64,000 nucleotides of DNA, taken from Vibrio sp. HI00D65 (lineage in GTDB: Bacteria > Pseudomonadota > Gammaproteobacteria > Enterobacterales > Vibrionaceae). The position numbers were made by a program, and so were the translations under genes. Below, piece after piece: positions 8,429 to 17,014 of the stretch (positions within the stretch are counted from its first letter, which is position 1; every line of letters begins with the position of its first letter). The stretch spans positions 297,132 through 361,131 of the forward strand of contig NZ_LWEH01000013.1 of the NCBI RefSeq assembly GCF_001635455.1. Direction: 5' to 3'. The notes under the pieces are model-generated. The model made no database searches and was not told where the DNA came from. It was given only the letters and a program-made list of their open reading frames with translations.

Positions 8429-9967
8429 ATGCCTCACACTACCGACCCATTAACAGGGTTGAAGAGACGAACGCTACCACTGGTCGTATTCTCGGTCAGC
8501 TTTTTGATTACAGTGTTGTGTTTTATTCTAGTCGCGCTCAACCAAAACCGCGCATTGAACATGAATTTGGACAGCTTTGCTAAACACCAAACACTGAGCT
8601 TGGAAGCGTTTATCGACAATGATGTGGCTTACATAGGTTCGGGCGCAAACTTTTTCTATTCTAATGATCCTGAAGACTGGGATAAATTTGACCGTTTTGC
8701 ACAGCAAACCATTAACGGCTCAAAAAGTTTAATTGGCTTACAGTGGATGCAGAAAGTCACGGCAGACCAGATTGCCGAACACACTGCGAAAATGGAAGCA
8801 AAGTACCCATTTTACCGCTTGTTCACCATCCCTAAACATAAACCTAAAACCTATGGTTACCAGTTAGATGGCGAGCCTGCTTTTATTGCTACCGATATTT
8901 ATCCGAATACTGAAGCGCACAACAGAGTGATTGGTTTCTACTCTGCACGCGAGCGATTTAAGCGTATTGTCGAAAATATCAAACAGACGCGCCAAGCGAA
9001 TATCTCTGACAAAGTACGCCTTATTCAAGATGGCTTAACTCCAGATACACCTAAGACTGGCATGTTGGTTTATCACCCGGTCTTTGAAGGGGAAAGTGAT
9101 AACTTGCTAGGTGTTGTGATTGGTGTAGTTCGTACCACTTATTACTTTGAAAACCTGTTAGCATCAGCTGTCGGTGATATGGATGTGTATGTTCGCGTGA
9201 CGGATACCGGGTTTGAAGCCGAAGACTCCCCAGTTCTGTTTGAAACTGAAGGCTATGAGGGTGTAACAGGGCATCATATAACTAAGACAATCGAGCTGGC
9301 CAACCGAAATTGGAAGATCGATTACAAGATAGATTCCTGCATCTCTTTTTATGGCTACCTAGTTTTAACTGGAATAGCCTTAGTCGGAACAACCATCTCA
9401 TTGTTACTAGCGTATATCGTTAATATGCAAATTAGAGAGAAAGAGCGCTTGTATCGCATGTTAGACAAAAGGACAGAAGAACTTAGATTTTTAGCGAACC
9501 ACGATAGCTTAACTGAAATCTATAACCGACGAGCTTTCAATAAGATGTTTGACAGGGCGGTTAAGCGAAGTGAGTCATTTAGCTTAATTGGCTTTGATGT
9601 CGATAAATTTAAGAGCATTAATGACAAGTTTGGTCACCCTGCTGGTGATGCTTTGCTTGTTCATGTCATCAAGTTGATTTCGGTAAATTTGAAAGAAGGG
9701 GATAATCTTTTCCGTTTGGGCGGCGACGAGTTCTGTATAATTTCGAGTATCTCAGAGCCTGAAGCACTAGACCGCTACTTACAATGCATTCTGAACACCG
9801 TCAGTCATTCTCATTGTGAGCATAAAGGGCAACAGTTGAGCTGCACTTTGAGTATTGGTGCGGCCATCCATACCAATGAAGACACTGAAGAACTGCTACA
9901 AAAAACAGATAGCATGCTCTATCAAAGTAAGTTAAATGGTCGAAATCGAGTCACAATTGCAGGCTAA
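8429..9967 (+). CDS. Membrane diguanylate cyclase with CHASE sensor domain
   Basis: A 512-residue protein. A first membrane segment lies at about residues 17-38. A periplasmic CHASE-type domain follows (about 40-300, with IGLQWMQKV and VIGFYSARERF). A second membrane segment is at about 308-332, then a short coiled linker and a GGDEF domain (about 350-512). The catalytic RLGGDEF motif, FDVDKFKSINDKFGHPAGD and the closing LYQSKLNGRNRV are intact, so it should make cyclic-di-GMP. I see no RxxD inhibitory site immediately before GGDEF. CHASE domains sense small extracellular molecules; the ligand here is unknown. Confidence 0.9.
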   Translation: MPHTTDPLTGLKRRTLPLVVFSVSFLITVLCFILVALNQNRALNMNLDSFAKHQTLSLEAFIDNDVAYIGSGANFFYSNDPEDWDKFDRFAQQTINGSKSLIGLQWMQKVTADQIAEHTAKMEAKYPFYRLFTIPKHKPKTYGYQLDGEPAFIATDIYPNTEAHNRVIGFYSARERFKRIVENIKQTRQANISDKVRLIQDGLTPDTPKTGMLVYHPVFEGESDNLLGVVIGVVRTTYYFENLLASAVGDMDVYVRVTDTGFEAEDSPVLFETEGYEGVTGHHITKTIELANRNWKIDYKIDSCISFYGYLVLTGIALVGTTISLLLAYIVNMQIREKERLYRMLDKRTEELRFLANHDSLTEIYNRRAFNKMFDRAVKRSESFSLIGFDVDKFKSINDKFGHPAGDALLVHVIKLISVNLKEGDNLFRLGGDEFCIISSISEPEALDRYLQCILNTVSHSHCEHKGQQLSCTLSIGAAIHTNEDTEELLQKTDSMLYQSKLNGRNRVTIAG

Positions 9968-10054
9968 ATGAGCACTTGATACAACTAGGGTCGAGTTCTG
10001 TATTGGGCTCATGTACAATTTCACAAAATTTTGGACGAGAGAATTAGGCGACGT

Positions 10055-10585
10055 ATGAATCACAATCGAGTGGTGTGTTTCGATTTGGAAATGTGCTGTT
10101 GGAGCGAAAATGGTGTAGGAACAACAGGCGAGATCATTGAAGTGGGTCTTGCTGAGGTTGATCTGGCATCTGGAACCATCGTGAAACGAGCGCAGTACTA
10201 CGTTAAGCCCGAAAAAGACGAAGTCTCTCAGTTTTGTGCCGAGCTAACCGGCATTACTCCACGTAAAATCGAAAAGCAGGGGCGTCCGTTAGAATCCGTC
10301 ATCAAATCGATGATCAAGAACTTCGGTGGTCCAAACAAGATCTATGCTGCGTGGGGACGTGATGACCTGATTTTACACAAAGAGTGTCAAGAGAAAGGTA
10401 TCGAACCACCATTTAGCGAGTTCATCAATATTGCGACGCTGTATCGCGTACAAAACCGGCTGAAAGACAAACGCATTGGCCACCGAGCGGCTCAAGAAGC
10501 AAAAAACATCGAATGGGAAGGGCGCCAGCATTCTGGTTACGTTGATGCTTACAACCTGGCGAAGCTTGTTCTGACGATGCTTTAG
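10055..10585 (+). CDS. DEDDh-family 3'-5' exonuclease
   Basis: A 176-residue exonuclease-domain protein. Exo I is FDLEM near the N-terminus (D and E metal ligands), Exo II includes the conserved region AAWGRDDL, and Exo III is HSGYVDAYNLA with catalytic His and Asp. It resembles the KapD/ERI-1 group, which trims RNA or single-stranded ends. The substrate is not predictable. ATG 10055 is preferred over TTG 10031: AGG at 10046-10048 lies six bases upstream and the family begins close to the first beta strand. Confidence 0.85.
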   Translation: MNHNRVVCFDLEMCCWSENGVGTTGEIIEVGLAEVDLASGTIVKRAQYYVKPEKDEVSQFCAELTGITPRKIEKQGRPLESVIKSMIKNFGGPNKIYAAWGRDDLILHKECQEKGIEPPFSEFINIATLYRVQNRLKDKRIGHRAAQEAKNIEWEGRQHSGYVDAYNLAKLVLTML

Positions 10586-10616
10586 TAGTAGGCGAATATT
10601 AATATTTGCTCCGAAA

Positions 10617-10652
10617 TGTAAAAAGCCACCGACATAAGGTGGCTTTTTACAT
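10617..10652. terminator. Terminator after the exonuclease gene
   Basis: The stem AAAAAGCCACC / GGTGGCTTTTT with a seven-base loop is flanked by A and T runs. Confidence 0.85.
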
Positions 10653-10824
10653 CTTCCTATGGACTGTTATTACCATAGTGACTAAATAAATCATCATCGT
10701 TCGTGTATTAAGACATTTATCTCCCCAATAGTATCTTTAGCTTATCGCCTTTATCAAAAAAGTGACGCTTCAATGCCCGGATATATGTAGTGTCACTGGC
10801 GATATAAAAGCTTTAACCGTAGCA

Positions 10825-11142
10825 TCAATCATCTCTATGCTTAAACCTGATATAGCGATAAAGGTCAATGTAACTGATTGAAAAATGAACCATTTTAGGT
10901 AAGTTGAACTTACGTTTATCTGGTTCTGGCTTAACTAGCATGCTTGCAATCACTATATTGATGAGAATAGGGACAATTGAATCAAGTATGTAATGAGTTA
11001 AAATTGTTGGATATTTGTCAGAGAAAGGCAGGCGTCGGATTGATATAAAGTCGAGAGTTAACTTTAACATTCTCGAGTGAAGAAAATCGATTCGATTCTT
11101 GAGGATATGGTTTTCTCTATTATTTGATAGTATTTTTAACAT
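10825..11142 (-). CDS. Doubtful hypothetical ORF, 105 residues
   Basis: An AT-rich ORF with one possible membrane segment (ILDSIVPILINIVIASML). The tail KPEPDKRKFNLPKMVHF has the look of real protein sequence. No good ribosome-binding site is visible and no family is recognised. It lies in a stretch containing at least one other decayed gene, so it may be a fragment. Confidence 0.3.
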   Translation of the reverse strand: MLKILSNNRENHILKNRIDFLHSRMLKLTLDFISIRRLPFSDKYPTILTHYILDSIVPILINIVIASMLVKPEPDKRKFNLPKMVHFSISYIDLYRYIRFKHRDD

Positions 11143-11392
11143 CCTGACTTCAATTATCCACGCCTGAGGAATAGGCTATATTTCTCATGGCTTTGTTTAT
11201 ATAATGTTTGATGTCAACAATAGGGTATCTACTTAATTAATATTAAATCGTTAGCTTGGCTCTTGATGACTCTTTTATTTCTGTTAGCGTGTGCAACATC
11301 TAATCAACGTAGGTCCTATTAAGTGGTTTATTAAAAATTTCATCGCATTGAGATTATTAAGTATAAAATCATTAGCGCTTGTACAGCCTGTT

Positions 11393-11680
11393 ATGCTTAT
11401 CAACACATTTTCAGTATATTCGAGTGAGCATGAGCAAACCTTAGCCTATTGGAAAATTGTGAGGGACGTGTTATCCCAACAACCCGCTTTTATTTCTACT
11501 AGGTTACATTGAACATCAAACACAGACGCACTTAACCTCACGTAAATGTCGCGAGCTGGAAAACCCCAAAGCATTTTATAGATGCGATCTCTGTAATGAG
11601 AGAGGAACAACCTCACTTAATCATTAGAGGGTACTACTGATACTAATATTTACTAAGTCATCCGAAAATAATAGAGAGTG
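11393..11680 (+). pseudogene. Decayed antibiotic-biosynthesis-monooxygenase (ABM) domain gene
   Basis: From ATG 11393 the frame reads MLINTFSV...EHEQTLAYWKIVRDV then QQPAFISTRLH before TGA at 11510-11512, which is the first half of an ABM domain. The second half appears in shifted frames: ENPKAFYR around 11550 and AISVMREEQPHLIIRG at 11584-11631. At least two frameshifts and one stop separate the pieces. ABM proteins are small dimeric ferredoxin-fold monooxygenases or heme-binding proteins. This copy cannot be made as one chain. Confidence 0.7.
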
Positions 11681-11686
11681 TTTTGA

Positions 11687-12367
11687 ATGAAATATGTACC
11701 ACAAATTTTTTTAGTTATTTTTAGCTTTTTTTTTTCGGTTAAGAGTTATTCAGCTGCTTATGGTGTATCGGTTACTTGGAAAACACAAGATGCTCGAGCT
11801 GTATTAGATGCGTTGCATCAACAGAAGCAAGCATTTGCTAACTTAATTGATGCTGGTTTAATTCACGATATGTTTGTTTCTGATAGTTTTAATGGCGAAA
11901 ATCAGTTTCCAAAAATTAAATTTGTGATGGAAGCCAATAGTGAAGAAGAAGTAAGATGCTTTATTGGAAATCTCCCTTTTCAATTTAAAAAGCTAGCCGC
12001 GATAACTGAAGTAAGAGACATCGGAAGTAAATGGGTAGATACTCAAGTTGCTTTTAAAAACTATGCGATTGAATTGACTTGGAAAGAGCCAGAAGATCAG
12101 TTGCTGGTAGATAAAATTATTAGCGTTGATTTACAAAAAGTGGTTGATTGGAGATCTCAAGGAGTAATTACTTCGGCTTATATAAAAAATCAGTCTACTG
12201 CTGATCGGAAGCCAAACCAGATAGCGATGATTCAACCAATATATTCTATCTCGATATTGGCAAAGGATGAGCAACATGCTCTTGACATTGCGAGTGAACT
12301 TAACGCCGTTAAATTAGGCTTTGCTAGCATCAATATCAGTGAGTTGGGTTTTAAATTATCCCTGTGA
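11687..12367 (+). CDS. Secreted protein with two alpha/beta-barrel-like repeats
   Basis: A 226-residue protein with an N-terminal signal peptide (hydrophobic residues 5-18, cleavage near SYSAA). The mature part seems internally duplicated. Each half begins with a strand-like YGVSVTWK / YAIELTWK, has a helix containing LIDAGLI / WRSQGVI, and ends with a second strand-helix unit. The pattern recalls muconolactone-isomerase-like or ABM-like ferredoxin folds. No function can be named. It lies 35 bases upstream of the membrane-bound regulator gene, so it may be a periplasmic partner in a signalling unit. Confidence 0.7.
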   Translation: MKYVPQIFLVIFSFFFSVKSYSAAYGVSVTWKTQDARAVLDALHQQKQAFANLIDAGLIHDMFVSDSFNGENQFPKIKFVMEANSEEEVRCFIGNLPFQFKKLAAITEVRDIGSKWVDTQVAFKNYAIELTWKEPEDQLLVDKIISVDLQKVVDWRSQGVITSAYIKNQSTADRKPNQIAMIQPIYSISILAKDEQHALDIASELNAVKLGFASINISELGFKLSL

Positions 12368-12402
12368 TTTTGAACTAATGTAAAGCCTCGTGTTATTCTA
12401 AG

Positions 12403-13350
12403 GTGAGATTATTAACAGTCTTAACTCACCTTATGAATAATAAATTACAAGAGTATGATTTGGTTATTGAAATTGATGACCGCACATTGATTAACCCGTC
12501 ATTAGATAAAGTTGTGACATTGTCGCGATCAGAGTGTCTGCTTTTAAAGCATTTAATGGACAGCTGCTCACAAACTTTAGGTCGTGAATTCCTTTTAACG
12601 CATTGTTGGCCGGGACGCATTGTTACTAGCAGCTCTCTGAATGTCGCAATCAAAAATGTTCGTAGTGCTCTGAAAGAAGTAGGGTCAGACTGCAAGGTGA
12701 TTACGGTACAAAAGGAAGGCTACTGCTTTGTTGCTCCTGACAGTAGTGTCACGCCAGGCTGCGGTAAAGCACCTGAGCAAAATTTTGTATCTGAAAGCCT
12801 TCCAGGATCAGAAAAACCAGCTGCATCAGAAAACGTAGCAGCACAAGACAAAGGCGTACCGCAATCTGCCAGTTTGAGTGAACGGGAGGATTTTACTCGC
12901 TCGGAATCCACAGTGCTGGAGTCAAAATCATCCTCTGATTTAAACGAATCAGCTGACACTCGAGGGCTATCAGAGAAAACTCAGGCACAAGGCAAGCAAG
13001 CATCTTCTAAGTTTATCCCGTTTATTAGTGGGCTCGCGGTAAGCCTTTTTATAGTCATTATCCTGTCTTATCTTGGGTTGTTTATGGAAAGAGCTTCCAT
13101 CAAGGGGGTCGATGTATACCATGATAGCGTCGAGTTGGAACAAGAGCTGGTGGAAGACTTAACTTCACTTGTGAAGCCGGGCGTAGAGGCGATCTATCTT
13201 CACCGCATGGGTATCGAGTGTGGTGGTATGCAGGTGGTGGTGTTAGACGAAAGTGGCTGGCACGACATTAGTGCAGATTTCAAGTCTGGGCGCTGTTCAC
13301 AAGGCCAAAAAGAAGGTGTAAAGGTAGAAGGAACTGCAGATGAGGCGTAA
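12403..13350 (+). CDS. Membrane-anchored winged-helix transcription regulator (ToxR/CadC-like)
   Basis: A 315-residue protein. Residues about 15-110 form an OmpR-type winged helix (TLSRSECLLLKHLMDS, GREFLLTHCWPGR, LNVAIKNVRSALKEVG, VQKEGYCFVAP). A Ser/Glu-rich linker of about 90 residues leads to one membrane segment (FIPFISGLAVSLFIVII, near 203-225). A periplasmic domain of about 85 residues has two cysteines (GIECGGMQ and GRCSQG) that could form a disulfide, as in ToxR. It overlaps the next gene. GTG 12403 lacks a clear Shine-Dalgarno site; ATG 12433 is an alternative start. Confidence 0.85.
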   Translation: MRLLTVLTHLMNNKLQEYDLVIEIDDRTLINPSLDKVVTLSRSECLLLKHLMDSCSQTLGREFLLTHCWPGRIVTSSSLNVAIKNVRSALKEVGSDCKVITVQKEGYCFVAPDSSVTPGCGKAPEQNFVSESLPGSEKPAASENVAAQDKGVPQSASLSEREDFTRSESTVLESKSSSDLNESADTRGLSEKTQAQGKQASSKFIPFISGLAVSLFIVIILSYLGLFMERASIKGVDVYHDSVELEQELVEDLTSLVKPGVEAIYLHRMGIECGGMQVVVLDESGWHDISADFKSGRCSQGQKEGVKVEGTADEA

Positions 13351-13777
13351 CTTTTGGCTGCCGATTGTTGTAACCGTATTTGTGATCTTAGCGTTTGGTT
13401 TAGTCTCTGGAGTAGCGACCAAAGGTTCGTATCAGTTTGGAAGTCAGTACGAGAATTATGGCTGGGAGGTCTTGACCCTTGAGCTGAAAAATGGACGCTC
13501 AAAAATGCGCTATGTCGGCTATGACCGAAATGGACGAGTCGTGCAAACCAAGCAGTTGTTTGGTGTGTTCCTACGTTGGGGGAATCATTATTACTTCTAT
13601 CAGCTCGAACAGCACCAAGCCCACGGAAACCAAACCTTCAACGTTAAAAATCTGTTTATCAAGCACTATGACAACAAGCATAGTGTTTTGATATCCGATC
13701 AACGAGGCGCGTACATTACGAAAGACGGTACGATCCTAGAGCTCAACGGCATTCTCTATGGGAAGGCAATGCGCTAA
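13340..13777 (+). CDS. Small inner-membrane partner protein (ToxS-like position)
   Basis: A 145-residue protein with one N-terminal membrane segment (FWLPIVVTVFVILAFGLVSG) and a periplasmic domain of about 115 residues rich in aromatic residues. Its ATG overlaps the end of the regulator gene by 11 bases in another frame, so the two are translationally coupled. ToxS, TcpH and similar proteins have this size, topology and position and stabilise the membrane regulator. Sequence similarity to ToxS is not evident to me, so the role is inferred from context. Confidence 0.65.
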   Translation: MRRNFWLPIVVTVFVILAFGLVSGVATKGSYQFGSQYENYGWEVLTLELKNGRSKMRYVGYDRNGRVVQTKQLFGVFLRWGNHYYFYQLEQHQAHGNQTFNVKNLFIKHYDNKHSVLISDQRGAYITKDGTILELNGILYGKAMR

Positions 13778-13847
13778 TCGGTTATGCGACAAGTGAAGCG
13801 CTTAATTAGGATAGGTTTGTTGAAATGGGGGCGTTACTAAAATCTGA

Positions 13848-13885
13848 AGCAGCGTTAGGCTTGCGCCCCGAACGCTGCTCAATTG
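13848..13885 (-). terminator. Hairpin between convergent genes
   Basis: The stem AGCAGCGTT / AACGCTGCT has a 14-base GC-rich loop. On the minus strand the following bases are TCAGATTTTAG, so it may end the TerB-like transcript. The T run is weak. Confidence 0.45.
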
Positions 13886-13894
13886 TTTGGATAT

Positions 13895-14344
13895 TTAGTC
13901 TTCGCCAAGCACATTAAGCTTGGTCTTGATGAAGTCTTTGTGGTCAACGTAGAGCAGTTCAGCGGTTTTTCTAATCACTGAATCTTCAAGTGGATCAATC
14001 TCTCCGTCAGCATGCGCCACTTCCCACATCGCCTTAATCAGGTCTATTCGCACTGGCTGTGACAACTCGCGCAGTTGTGAAGTGAAATCATACAAAGAAA
14101 CAGATTGTTCAACTTGCGGCTCAGCTTGTTGTAATAAGGCTTTCGAATCTTCTTCATTAATGCCCAACAGACGTTGCAGTAAGTTCAACTTCGCTTCTTG
14201 CTCTGATTCGTTGATTTCATGGTCTGCGCCTGCGACTTCGCACAACAAACTGGCGATAGCTAAGTTCGGTGAGGCGTTAGGTGTTTTACCTAAGTCAGAG
14301 CCTTCGACCAACTGTTTAAATAACGATGTAAGTGAATTAAACAT
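13895..14344 (-). CDS. TerB-like tellurite-resistance-family protein
   Basis: A 149-residue, wholly helical soluble protein. It has the TerB/DjlA-type duplicated pattern: LLCEVAGADHEINESEQ (residues about 33-49) and AMWEVAHADGEIDPLED (about 105-121), in which acidic residues form metal-binding loops. Such proteins occur outside tellurite operons with unknown roles. It is a single gene here with no ter neighbours, so a role in tellurite resistance is not implied. Confidence 0.8.
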   Translation of the reverse strand: MFNSLTSLFKQLVEGSDLGKTPNASPNLAIASLLCEVAGADHEINESEQEAKLNLLQRLLGINEEDSKALLQQAEPQVEQSVSLYDFTSQLRELSQPVRIDLIKAMWEVAHADGEIDPLEDSVIRKTAELLYVDHKDFIKTKLNVLGED

Positions 14345-14454
14345 ACGAGCGTTCCAGTAATGGAGGATATTATAACTATCGGGCCTACAGAGTGTGATCG
14401 CAAGCCCCTTTACTTAAAACTGACATTACGTAAAAGCCAGCAATAAGGAACATA

Positions 14455-16497
14455 TTAGGTCGGCTCTGGAAAACGCGTCACTTTACCATCGCCGCTTAGA
14501 GTGGTAATTGATTCTGGCTTACCATCGCTATCCAGCCTTAGCTCTCCAAGCGCGCTGCGGTTTGAAAGGCGGTAGAAGGTTTGGTTGTCTGGGCTACGCT
14601 TTTCTATTTTTAAACGCTTACGCTTAGTGAAATAGTTAAGCACCGAGCGTGGGCTATACAACAAGCGGTCACATACGTCGCAGAATTTTAGCAACGGCGC
14701 AGGGAACTGGTTTTTAATACCGCTACAAGTAATTTGGTAGATGTTTGGACTGTTTCGGCGATATCTAAGCTTAATGTCGTAAGCAAAGGAGTAGTGTACA
14801 TCACCAGAAAGCACCACGAAGTTAGTGGGTGTTTTGGTATGAGTAAAGATACTAATCAGCGTGTTGGCACTGCCTGGGTGCGCCATCCAGTTCTCGGCGT
14901 CAATCACTAGTGGTTTTCCTAGTGTGGTCATCATCTTCTGCAGTGTTTCGATGAATTTCACCCCGAACATAGGCGCGGCAGAAACTATCACTACTTTCTC
15001 TAGGTTAATCAACTGATGTTGAAACTCGGTGAGTGCCTCCCAATCCATCAAACCCGAAGGCTTATTCATACGAGATTCTGAGCGCCAGCGGCGGGTACGA
15101 GTGTCTAACACAATCACCTTCGGTGAGGTGTTAATGGTGAAGTGCCACTCTTCAAAGCGAACGAGCATTTCAAGGTACTGTTTGTGTCTTGTGGGTTCGA
15201 GTTGCCCAATAGACGCTTCAATGGCTTGTTCATTCTGATTGGTATTTACTAACTCCGAGAACAGCTTTTTTGTTTGCTCCATGAAATCGCGGTTGAAGTT
15301 TTCTGGTGCGTTACCCCAACCTTGGCACATCCAATAAGCCGCGAGGCCGTTACCAATGACTTGTGTAGCAAACTGGTTTTGATCCACCGCATGTTCCCAA
15401 CCAACGGTGAGGTTCCAGTCGTCAGTGACATCGTGATCATCGAAGATCATGTATGTTGGAATATGAGCAAATAGACGCTGTACTTGCGGCAGACCGGCGA
15501 TGAAATCATCAATGGTGACACTTTCATCACGCCATTGTTGTTGCTCGGCTGGCGTGAGCTGGCGGCCTGCCTGCATGAAGTTATTCTCGATCAACCGTTC
15601 GCGGTTAATGCATTGCCACAAGGTCGGTGACCAAACCAGCAGATACATGGCAATAAATTCAGACAAGGTCACCAAATGGTTTTCACAGTTGGTAGAGCTG
15701 AAGATTGGTATTCCGCGTTTTGGGAAAAGCTTATCGAGTAATGAATGTGATGTATTGTGGTGTGGAAGCAAGTGGTCGCGTTGATAGAGGTGATATGCGC
15801 TATTGAACAGAGCTTCACTGCTATCGATTGTTCCGTCTAATGAATCGGTCGGCAGGTCTTCGCTCACTAATCCTAGTAGTTGAATCACTTGATGAATTGC
15901 ATCGAGTGTTGGACCTGCGACGTGATCAGCGTAGATTTGGTCTCCACTCATCATCAGCATATCTGGTCGCTCAATTACACTTTGCTGTTCGACTTTATTA
16001 TCTGCCGCGACTAGGCTGTCTTTGCTTGGATGATGAGGGTTGCGACATGAACCATGCAGGATGTAGTCGGCGCTGGTTGAGATCTTAAAGGCTATTTTTG
16101 GCGCAGCACCAGCAGTGTTCGGTTGATCTTGGTACACCAAATGTGGAGCTAACTCGGTTAACGCGCCTTTGTCAGTCTCAATCTGATATTCCAAAGGGGT
16201 GTTAGTTGGAAACTCACCTTTTAATTGAATCAAGCTTACCCAAGCATCTGTGCCGACCTGAATCGATTCGTGTTCGCTAAGGGGTGACGTATAGAAAGGG
16301 GCTTCTTGGCCTTGATTGTATAGCACAGTATTACCATTGAGTGGTGTACTTGTGACAATCCAAAGCACAACCTCAGTTTCGGTCGTCTTTCTTAAAATAG
16401 GGCCAGCGAGTAAGAAGGGAAGAGAGGGGGTCATCGGGCGTTTCAAGTTGGTTCCTAAATCTTTGGTGGTTAGTCGTTCAGCGCTTGGGCGTTGCAT
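14455..16497 (-). CDS. PhoD-like metallophosphatase
   Basis: A 680-residue protein of the alkaline phosphatase D family. Motifs in order are ILHGSCRNPHHPSKDS, MLMMSGDQIYADH, YMIFDDHDVTDDW, VIVLDTRTRRWR and FVVLSGDVHYSFAYD, which supply the metal-binding Asp, Asn and His residues. It lacks a signal or Tat sequence, so it may be cytoplasmic, unlike secreted PhoD. The ORF start at 16497 overlaps the upstream gene by 28 bases. ATG at 16434 (MTPSLPFLLAGPILR) is equally plausible and closer to the conserved region. Confidence 0.85.
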   Translation of the reverse strand: MQRPSAERLTTKDLGTNLKRPMTPSLPFLLAGPILRKTTETEVVLWIVTSTPLNGNTVLYNQGQEAPFYTSPLSEHESIQVGTDAWVSLIQLKGEFPTNTPLEYQIETDKGALTELAPHLVYQDQPNTAGAAPKIAFKISTSADYILHGSCRNPHHPSKDSLVAADNKVEQQSVIERPDMLMMSGDQIYADHVAGPTLDAIHQVIQLLGLVSEDLPTDSLDGTIDSSEALFNSAYHLYQRDHLLPHHNTSHSLLDKLFPKRGIPIFSSTNCENHLVTLSEFIAMYLLVWSPTLWQCINRERLIENNFMQAGRQLTPAEQQQWRDESVTIDDFIAGLPQVQRLFAHIPTYMIFDDHDVTDDWNLTVGWEHAVDQNQFATQVIGNGLAAYWMCQGWGNAPENFNRDFMEQTKKLFSELVNTNQNEQAIEASIGQLEPTRHKQYLEMLVRFEEWHFTINTSPKVIVLDTRTRRWRSESRMNKPSGLMDWEALTEFQHQLINLEKVVIVSAAPMFGVKFIETLQKMMTTLGKPLVIDAENWMAHPGSANTLISIFTHTKTPTNFVVLSGDVHYSFAYDIKLRYRRNSPNIYQITCSGIKNQFPAPLLKFCDVCDRLLYSPRSVLNYFTKRKRLKIEKRSPDNQTFYRLSNRSALGELRLDSDGKPESITTLSGDGKVTRFPEPT

Positions 16498-16934
16498 TGT
16501 GGAGCGGCCATTTCATGTTCATTGCGTTCAATGTCTGGCTCTGTTGATTCCAGGATTTCGATAACTTCTGAACTAGAAAGTTCATGCCCCATCAGAAATA
16601 TTGCTAATAGGGCGTCGGCTTTCGATTTGGTCTCAGAAGGCTCATCCAACACTTGCTCGAGTTTTTCTCGAATCATTGCGATCTCGTGCTCTACAAAGCC
16701 ACGACCTTCGCTATCCCCTTGGTTTTCTTCAGGGGCGTTATCGAATTCTAGAAAGAGCATCTCACCGTCCAATTTTGTGTTGATCAGTCGCTCTGGCAAC
16801 CAATCCTCACCCATAACGATATCCGGGTCGGAATCATTGGGTAAGTGGTCTATAATGCTTTGTAATTCTGAGACTTTCACAATACTTTCATTTAACCGAG
16901 AATATTCTTCATTGTAACGGTCAATCTCGATCAA
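16470..16934 (-). CDS. Acidic hypothetical protein upstream of the PhoD-like gene
   Basis: A 154-residue, strongly acidic, mostly helical protein with no signal or membrane segment. It begins at TTG 16934, preceded by TTAGG. No family recognised. It overlaps the PhoD-like gene by 28 bases, so the two are probably cotranscribed and may work together. Confidence 0.55.
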   Translation of the reverse strand: MIEIDRYNEEYSRLNESIVKVSELQSIIDHLPNDSDPDIVMGEDWLPERLINTKLDGEMLFLEFDNAPEENQGDSEGRGFVEHEIAMIREKLEQVLDEPSETKSKADALLAIFLMGHELSSSEVIEILESTEPDIERNEHEMAAPQCNAQALND

Positions 16935-17014
16935 ACCTAAAATTGTTGGCTAAAATCGTCAATAAATGTCTAACCAGTACCACAAAATTTACGACAAAGA
17001 GTAATTAAACAAGA

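Noticed and set aside
13895..14344. Tellurite-resistance operon
   Set aside because: Only a TerB-like gene is present, with no terA, terC, terD or terZ neighbours.
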